Source: Culex pipiens pallens (taxonomy: Eukaryota > Arthropoda > Insecta > Diptera > Culicidae). From it: a stretch of DNA of 64,000 bases. This document shows positions 57,490 to 64,000 of the stretch, piece after piece. Both the position numbers and the translations under genes were made by a program. The stretch lies in contig NC_068938.1 in NCBI RefSeq assembly GCF_016801865.2, forward strand, positions 8,767,020 through 8,831,019, written 5' to 3'. Under the pieces are notes generated by a model. That model was not told the DNA's origin, made no database searches, and saw only the letters and a list, made by a program, of their open reading frames with translations. How positions within the stretch are numbered: the first letter of the stretch is position 1; each line of letters starts with the position of its first letter.

Positions 57490-57571
57490 AAAGTGTTAAG
57501 TTAAAACTTAAGTGCTCATAACTTCTCATAGGGTTGTCAGAACTTGAATATTTTAGGCTAATTTGAATGGT

Positions 57572-57942
57572 GTCCGCTTTGTAAGCGGATGTTTCTGTGT
57601 TCGATTCCCATCTGCTGCAACCTTCCATCGGATGAGGAAGTAAAATGTCGGTCCCGGCCTTGGTTGTTAGGCCGTTAAGTCAATCCACGTGTAGGAGTCG
57701 TATCCATGCCAGAAGTACAAACAACACACCAAACCAAGCCTACTCCGGTGGAATCGCTGGCGGCGGTTGGACTCGCAATCCAAAGGTCGTCAGTTCAAAC
57801 ACTGGGGTGGAAGGTTCCTTGGAGTAAAAGAGGTTTGGGTGCTCTCCCCATTCAAGCCTTCGGACTCCTAGGTTCGAGCAGAAACTTGCAATAGAGACCA
57901 CAAAAGACCCGGGGGTCGTTAATGTGGATGGTTTGATTTTTT
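57572..57942 (+). mobile_element. 5'-truncated dimeric SINE, 371 bp, 10-bp TSD
   Basis: Direct repeats TTTGAATGGT flank it at 57562-57571 and 57943-57952. The first tRNA-like module lacks its 5' half but keeps the B box GTTCGATTCCC (57600-57610). The second module (TTGGACTCGCAATCC, CGTCAGTTCAAACAC) and the body (AGTAAAAGAGGTTTGGGTG) match 27647-28067, with diagnostic differences such as an extra insert at 57708-57740. A TTTGATTTT tail is present. Confidence 0.9.
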
Positions 57943-58274
57943 TTTGAATGGTATTTAAATAGTTCACCCAACGTTGAGCCGCATGCTAGATCAGGACATT
58001 ATTTTCATCGAAATAATTGAGATCCGGCGGCCAAGAAGTGTATAAATAACACTTAAGTGCACATAACTTTTGATAAGGTTGACAGATTTTCGATGATTTA
58101 TGCTCTTTCAAATACCTTTCTGAAAATATAAAACAAGAAAAAAAATCTTACAAAAAACACCCTTTTTGCAATCTTTCTAACATTAGCTAAAAAAGTTTTT
58201 TAGCATAACTTTTGAAATACTTTTCAAAAAAATTGAGACAGTCCGGAAATACCCAGACACACGCACTGACATTT

Positions 58275-58851
58275 CGTCTGTTGTGTGCTATCTTGTGAAA
58301 ACGACCATTTAATACTATTCGAGAATATCTTTTTTTAAAGTTTGATGAAAAATATTTTCAAAATTATGGATGATTGAGCCAAACTGTATGGAGCAATCGG
58401 TTCGTATAATATCGCTTAATAAACGCTCCAAATTTCAACTAATTTGGTTACACCAGTTAAAAGATACAGTAAATTATGTAATCGAAAATCTGAAAAGCAC
58501 GTGTCACAAGTGTGTTTCGAAAGTAAAATTGTACTACGTGTCACAAGTGTGCAGAGAATTCCCATACAAACTTAAATAGGCTGAAATCAATAGTTTAACC
58601 GACTTAATCAGTATATTTTCAAAAACAAAAGATTGCATTGTCTTTAGAAAGTGTGTATCATTATAAATTTGTGAAAAACAAGACAAATTTTACCTATGTC
58701 ACAAGTGTGTTTTGCGATATCCGGGAAACGGAAGTGAATTTCCAGAATCGGATTAAAGCATCTTGTAGTGTTTGTTAAGTATAGGAAAACGTCATCATTA
58801 ACTCATTTTCGACCAAAATATTCGTTGTCACAAGATAGCACACAGCAGACG
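58275..58851 (+). mobile_element. MITE, 577 bp, second copy of the 10.9-kb element, TSD ATTT
   Basis: The ends CGTCTGTTGTGTGCTATC and CACACAGCAGACG are flanked by ATTT at 58271-58274 and 58852-58855. Removing it restores GACATTTGTTCAGAATTTG, the expected host sequence. It has about 115 bp (58441-58555) absent from the 10.9-kb copy, and that segment contains two extra GTGTCACAAGTGTG motifs. Confidence 0.95.
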
Positions 58852-58928
58852 ATTTGTTCAGAATTTGATTCTGAATCGATATGTATGCGTAAATTAAGAG
58901 GTTCATTTTTTAACTGATTTTATAGCAG

Positions 58929-59010
58929 GGGTGCCTAACCTTTTGGCCCTGCGGGCCAGATCTGATTTTTCTGAAGCAGTGGCGGGCCGAAACTAATATT
59001 TTTTTTTTTC
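58929..59010 (+). mobile_element. hAT-like terminal sequence
   Basis: CAGGGGTGCCTAACCTTTTG followed by GGCCCTGCGGGCCAGATC resembles known hAT non-autonomous ends (CAGGGGTG..CAACCTTTTGG). It abuts the 57.49-58.93 kb repeat exactly where that repeat's end is lost. No inverted partner is visible downstream, so the other end is missing or too diverged. Confidence 0.6.
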
Positions 59011-59756
59011 ATTTTTTATGATTGGGTTCATTTAAAGTATGTAAATAGAAAAAATAGTGTTGCCAAAACAAATTCATAAATCTTGATTTTTAGAATGATA
59101 AACAAAGATAACATTCAAAAATGTGTTTATTTGACTTATTTTAATTTTTGCTTGTTTTATATTGTATAGTTATTGTTTTTCAAGACTGCAATTAAATACC
59201 TTGGTATTATTTTTCATAAAAAAAAAACATTCTAATTTCAATGGTCGTTACATTTTTTTATAGTTTAAAATCCTCACCACTACGATGTAGAAAAACCAAT
59301 GAGACATAATAATATTTATTCAAACAAAATTTTGATTCGAGTATCCTTTACAAATAATAAACACACACCTCACTAAAGTGAGGAAAGCAAAAACTTTCGA
59401 CATTTGTCTGAGCATCCTAATTCTACAGAGCTTACAAAGCAGAAGCCTTAAAAAAATCAAAAATGCAAATATCATCGCAAAAAAAAAAATACTTATTCGT
59501 CTGTTGACATAAAACGCAAACATGCCTAATAGGGTAGGGGTCTCAGTTTTCACTCAATTACTGGATCTATACTGTATTTAATTTAATTTAGAACAAAAAT
59601 TTACCAACAATTTATTCCAAAAAAAAACACTTTCATTGAATTTCATTCAAGTTATCTTCATTTTCATAACAAAATGGACAGTATCTGGATATTCTCAATA
59701 TTCGAATTTTAATAACACAAATCAAGGGATCGTTCAAATATCAGATTACACAGAGG
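59011..59756. other. AT-rich unassigned sequence
   Basis: Probably part of or next to the hAT-like element. No gene; the minus-strand 77-codon frame at 59320-59553 is AT-rich and hydrophobic by composition. Confidence 0.35.
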
Positions 59757-59758
59757 TA

Positions 59759-60031
59759 TACTGCCCATCATTGAAAATTCGACTATTATGCCAAATCAAG
59801 TATTCCTAGAAAAACGCGTTCTAGTGTTTGTCACAAAATCTCCTTCAAGGCAATTTCCCATAAGAGTGGCATATTAGCCGTTTGGTTTTTCGCATTGGCA
59901 GCCATGACTAAACACTATTTCAGTGAAATTCAATTTCCAGAAGATGCGTTACAACATCCTCTACCACCTAGTGCTAATATCTCGTTTTTGCCAAAAGTGG
60001 ATATTAGCCGTTTTTTCAATGGTGGGCAGTA
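59759..60031. mobile_element. MITE, 273 bp, TIR TACTGCCCATCATTGAAAA, TSD TA
   Basis: The inverted ends TACTGCCCATCATTGAAAA and TTTTCAATGGTGGGCAGTA are flanked by TA at 59757-59758 and 60032-60033. Internal GCATATTAGCCGTTTGG (59872) and GGATATTAGCCGTTTTT (60000) repeat a subterminal motif. Non-coding. Confidence 0.93.
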
Positions 60032-60390
60032 TAGTATTAAAAGTTATTGAGAACAGTCAACCCCTCAAAATTTCAACCAATTAAAAAAAACTGTCCAGGA
60101 GATTTGCACATGATTGTGACATTGTTTTTCTTCTAAATTCTATAATACACTACAATTAATTTGTCATGATTAAATTTCACTACGCATCCAGCTGATTGTA
60201 TTTGATAAATTTTCATCCATGCAGTTTTTCTTATCACACACCGGAAAAAAATACAAAAGACCTTTTGGTTGTTTTGCCTTCCTCACTGAGGTAAGGCTAT
60301 AATCCTGCTCTAAAAATGAACTTTGTATAAAAACGTCGTAGACCCACCTTCATGTATACATATCGACTCAGAATCGAAAACTGAACAAAT

Positions 60391-60460
60391 GTCTGTGTGT
60401 ATGTGTGTGTGTATGTGTGTGTGTATGTGTGTGTGTATGTGTGTGTGTATGTATGTATGT
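60391..60460. repeat. (TATGTGTGTGTG)n microsatellite
   Basis: Four to five 12-bp units, ending in TATGTATGTATG. Part of the repeat element; the VCMC/HIHT frames are artefacts. Confidence 0.95.
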
Positions 60461-60630
60461 GACCAACAAACTAGCTCATGTTTCTCGGCACTGGCTGAAC
60501 CGATTTGACCCGAACCTGTTGCATTCGACTTGGTTAAGGGTCCCATAGATCGAGTTTTATAAAGATTGAAGTTTCGATAAGTAGTTCAAAAGTTATGTAT
60601 AAAAATGTGTTTTCACATATATCTGGATCT

Positions 60631-61614
60631 CACTTAAATGTAGGTAAACTATGTCCGGATCCACCATCCGACCCATCGTTGGATAAGTTATCAAAAAATC
60701 TTTCCAACGAGTCCAAAACATTGAAGATCTGGCAACCCTGTCTCGAGATATGTCCACTTAAGTGATATTTATGTGCTTTTTGTAGCCGGGTCTCATTTAA
60801 ATGTATGTAAACTATGTTCGGATCCACCATCCGACCAATCGTTGGTTAGGTTATCAAAAGACTTTTCCAACGAGTCCAAAACATTGAAGATCTGGCAACC
60901 CTGTTTCGAGTTATGTCCACTTAAGTGATAGTTATGCATTTTTTGGAAGCCGGATCTCACTTAAATGTATGTTAACTATGTCCGGATCCACCATCCGACC
61001 CATCGTTGGATAGGTTATCAAAAGACCTTTCCAACGAGTCCAATACATTGAAGATCTGGCAACCCTGTCTCGAGATATGGCCATTTAAGTGATATTTATG
61101 CACTTTTTGGAAGCCGGATCTCACTTAAATGTATGTAAACTATGTCCGGATCCATCATCTGACCCATCGTTGGATAGGTTATCAAAAGACCTTTACAACG
61201 AGTCCAAAACATTGAAGATCTGGCAACCCTGTCTCGAGATATGGCCATTTAAGTGATATTTATGTACTTTTTGGAAGCCGGATCTCACTTAAATGTATGT
61301 AAACTATGTCCGGATCTACCATCCGACCCATCGTTGGATAGGTTATCAAAAGACCTTTCCAACGAGTCCAAAACATTGAAGATCTGGCAACCCTGTCTCG
61401 AGATATGTCCACTTAAGTGATATTTATGCACTTTTTGGAAGCCGGATCTCACTTAAATGTATGTTAACTATGTCCGGATCCATCATCTGACCCATCGTTG
61501 GATAGGTTGTCAAAAGACCTTTCCAACGAGTCCAAAACATTGAAGATCTGGCAACCCTGTCTCGAGATATGCCCATTTAAGTGATATTTATGTACTTTCT
61601 TAATCCGAATCTAA
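60631..61614. repeat. Six-unit tandem array, period 164 bp
   Basis: CACTTAAATGTATG starts units at 60631, 60794, 60958, 61122, 61286 and 61450. Each unit has TATGTCCGGATCCACCATCC, CTTTCCAACGAGTCCAAAAC, GAAGATCTGGCAACCCTGTC and TAAGTGATATTTATG. The units are very alike, so expansion is recent or homogenised. Other family members carry one or two decayed units. Confidence 0.97.
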
Positions 61615-61720
61615 AAAATAGATGAAATTTGTGTACAACCCCATCAAATCAGCCATTGTTGGTAATGAGTGAGGAAGGCTCCAACCACATAGGTGGATTG
61701 AGTTAGTTTTTGTAAATGAA

Positions 61721-63568
61721 ATGGGGTCATGAACGCTCAATTTGCATTAAATAAATTTGATTTTAATATTCTTTGGAAAATCAAGAACCTTTCAATGGTT
61801 GCAAATAATCGAATTATCCAAATCAAAACCCATGCAAACATTCTTAACCAGCACTTTTTTGCCTCATTTGAACCACTTCAATCGCTCAATTTCCCTAACG
61901 CAAACAGCAGCCCAATTACTTGTATAATAAATTTCATCACCCAACTAGTGCATAAAAACAGCCTCCAAACAAGTTCCCGTTTATTTTGCTTAACAAAAAA
62001 AACTCCAAAACATCTGTTGCTGTTTGGCACGCGTTCGCAAGGTAGTTCAAGCCCCAAACAAATAATCACGATTAGAAGAACCCAAAGAGCCAGCTTACAT
62101 TACACCCAACAGCAAGTCCGGGTTCAGTTCAGTTCTGGCCAATTGTTGATTACCATCATTATTGTGTGGAGCGAGCTGAAAAGAGCTTTTCCACGATTCG
62201 GTTCGCGGGCGCTTTTTTCACAATTCATTGAGCACGTGCTGCCCGCACGGTATTGTTCAGTTTAGAGGGGAAAACAATTTCTGTTTTGTGGCTATGAGCG
62301 GTCTTGTTAGATGGAACGAAGAAAAAAGAGCTCGGGCGCCATAAACAAACCAGATCGAAAAGTGTGCGCGCAAACAAGTACTTTCTTGTTAAGCAAAACA
62401 GGGAGGGAAACGATCTTTGGTTATGCTAAATGGGTAATTGTGCAGCGTTTATTTTCACGGTATTGTTCTGGAAGGTTGCGGTTGAGGATCTTGCTTTTTG
62501 CTGGTGCCGGTTCTGCACAGAAAGTTGCGGGAAAGAAAGTCTTTTGTATATTTAACGGATTTGAAGAACAAGGTGTAACTTAAGTTTAATGTTTCAAAAA
62601 CATGTCTTATCTTTTGTAGAGTGATTTTTTGAAACTGAATTCTTTTGTTTCAAGATATTCTGTATAAATTTAATTAAATAACAGGTTTTTTTTTAAATTG
62701 AAATAGTCTCTGAATATTTCAGAGTTATTTCTTCAACTCGTGCCCACTTGTTCACCCAAGCACAACCAAACTTCCACCCCAGAGGTCTCTCGCGTCACCA
62801 CTCAGGCTATCACGCCTCGATAATTTTTCATACGGCACGACTTGCCACCGAGGTTCGTGTGCTGTGCCTCCAGGGGAACTTCGTCACTTGTTCAGGTTGA
62901 CTGCGCCTACTTTGGTGCCACACGAGCTAGTGGTGGGCGTCAAGTATTGGAAAGCACGTGTCACAAGTTCTATCTTCGGGGGGTGATTTACCGACCCTCT
63001 CACTCTAATTGATTAATTAGTAGCTCCCTTCTCTAATAGACACGGGCTAATGAATGCAATGCTGAACCCAGCTATGTTGCTAATTAGATCAGTGCCTGGA
63101 GATTGCTCTATTAGCCGGGCATTTAGGAGTGTAGTTCGAAATGTTGTTCTACACCACACTCTCAGTCGGTGCAGCAAGCATGAACATGAGTTCGCTGAAT
63201 GTCGGACAGAATGGCCAAGTTTTACAACGCTCGATAAAGCACACGATTTCTCGCGCTTTGAACGGAGTTTGTTACGCTCGACTAGCTCGGTAGAAGCCTA
63301 GCTGCCTGCATTTACTACAGTGATAAGGAAGTGATTTTTGTGGCACGCTTTTCGCGCTGGAATTTGTTTTTATCATCTCCGAGCGAGACGGGTTTAGGCG
63401 GGGGTTTATTGTTGCATTTTACGGTACTGAGAGGGAATTGTTTTTTTTTCCTTCCTGGTGAGCGAAACAGCTGTTTTGATTCAGCTGGAAGCTATGGAGA
63501 CTTACATAAGGTTGAAAGGTAGCTTTTGTTTGCTTATCGATTCAAACTAAGGGAGAAAACGGCTTTCA
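61721..63568. other. Unique sequence, GC-richer at 62.0-63.5 kb
   Basis: The 178-codon frame at 61729-62265 has no known domain and AT-rich low-complexity composition at its start. Frames at 62311-62583, 63050-63301 and 63331-63522 are also unrecognised. No repeats. I call no gene. Confidence 0.4.
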
Positions 63569-63612
63569 GATAGAGATACAGATACAGATACAGATACAGA
63601 TACAGATACAGA
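63569..63612. repeat. (GATACA)n microsatellite
   Basis: About seven GATACA units, the first slightly different. Confidence 0.95.
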
Positions 63613-63902
63613 ATTAATGGACCAAAACTAGGTGAAAAGTTTATTAGTTGTGACACATTTAAATACCGTGTTAACGGTTAGAAATTGTTCTACTTGATTG
63701 AATTGCTCACATAGCAGCAAAAACTATACTTCTTTTCTACAACAGAAAATTCCAACTAAAAATTCCCGGTTATATTGATAACCGTCGAAAGGCTATGAAC
63801 ACCTACGAACTTCCAATTGCTTGTTAAATTTCATACAAAGAAGTGGCAATTATTAAGATTCCATTATTATTTTAACCGTTAACCCTTTTATTAAAATCTT
63901 TT
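63613..63902. other. AT-rich unassigned sequence
   Basis: Nothing recognised. Confidence 0.35.
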
Positions 63903-64000
63903 ATCAAAAACAAAAACAAAAACAAAAACAAAAACAAAAACAAAAACAAAAACAAAAACAAAAACAAAAACAAAAACAAAAACAAAAACAAAAACAAAAA
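63903..64000. repeat. (CAAAAA)n microsatellite, open at window end
   Basis: At least 16 perfect hexamers continue to the last base, so the true length is unknown. Confidence 0.97.

Larger units (their letters stand above)
57490..58928 (-). mobile_element. Minus-strand member of the CCTTCCTCAC family, split by nested insertions
   Basis: Read on the minus strand it starts near 58928 with GCTATAAAATCAGTTAAAAAATGAAC, TACATATCGATTCAGAATCA, and proceeds to 164-bp-type unit remnants (CACTTAAGTGCACATAACTTTTGATAAGG near 58050 and a second near 57500). The SINE at 57572-57942 sits between the two unit remnants, and the MITE at 58275-58851 cuts the head. The family's outermost end is replaced by a hAT-like end at 58929. 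Confidence 0.85.
60250..61720 (+). mobile_element. Longest member of the CCTTCCTCAC family, with six 164-bp units
   Basis: It begins GGTTGTTTTGCCTTCCTCAC and ends GTGAGGAAGGCTCCAACCAC..GGATTGAG, an inverted match. Shared left segment: AAAAATGAACTT, CACCTTCATGTATACATATC and GACTCAGAATCG. It then carries a 12-mer microsatellite (60391-60460), a unique link, and the 164-bp array. No transposase frame. Confidence 0.88.

Noticed and set aside
61729..62265. 178-codon frame
   Set aside because: It starts at the edge of a repeat element, has AT-driven Asn/Ile/Lys-rich composition early on, and has no recognisable domain.

Overview
The window looks like insect, very probably mosquito (Culicidae), nuclear DNA; Culex is my best guess. 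This rests on recognising the style of the repeats: dimeric tRNA-derived SINEs, many TA- and 4-bp-flanked MITEs, and fold-back elements built from short reiterated motifs. I could not check it against a database. The DNA is AT-rich, with many A/T runs and dense nested repeats. It has no bacterial operon layout, rRNA or CRISPR array. I find no protein-coding gene that I can defend. The open frames are short, lack recognisable domains, or are translations of simple repeats. It is best read as a gene-poor intergenic or large-intron stretch.

Layout. 0-7 kb: a tandem array with a ~118-bp period (1-910), a 15-bp terminal array (1094-1187), a tRNA-like SINE head (1889-1967), then a 2.6-kb satellite of the 9-mer TTTTGTCAA (3892-6485) running directly into an 8-mer satellite (6486-6752). 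7-15 kb: unique DNA, a fragment of a TACAGTCCAGACTCG-ended element, and a fold-back element at 10.06-12.20 kb with a MITE nested in it. 15-20 kb: five separate inverted-repeat elements. 20.0-21.9 kb: unique. 21.87-24.27 kb: a large fold-back element holding two further MITEs, a fragment of a third, and a 90-bp GC-rich palindrome. 24.3-26.6 kb: unique. 26.6-28.1 kb: three SINEs, two with clear target-site duplications (TSDs). 28.4-30.3 kb: a fold-back element enclosing a ~122-bp tandem array related to the one at position 1. 30.3-33.1 kb: mostly unique. 33.1-38.0 kb: a TA-flanked MITE, a fold-back element, a solo 15-bp array and a 994-bp element with an 8-bp TSD. 38.0-40.4 kb: mostly unique. 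40.5-44.4 kb: a degenerate tandem repeat split by a 1.39-kb TA-flanked element. 44.6-47.4 kb: unique and GC-richer. 47.5-54.0 kb: more MITEs, including a 1.9-kb hairpin. 54.0-57.4 kb: unique. 57.5-61.7 kb: a repeat family invaded by a SINE, a MITE and a hAT-like end, plus a copy carrying six 164-bp units. 61.7-64.0 kb: unique, ending in microsatellites.

Many insertions can be dated relative to one another, because one element interrupts a recognisable copy of another and the empty site can be reconstructed. The main structural theme is short motifs (about 15-16 bp) reiterated at or near element ends. Four fold-back or array loci share a GAATG-type core. Several TA-flanked elements repeat their own terminal motif internally. 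Unique islands at about 12.7-15.1, 20.6-21.7, 24.3-26.4, 30.8-32.2, 38.2-39.9, 44.6-47.2, 54.3-56.9 and 62.0-63.5 kb are where exons or regulatory DNA would most likely be found, but the sequence alone does not show any.
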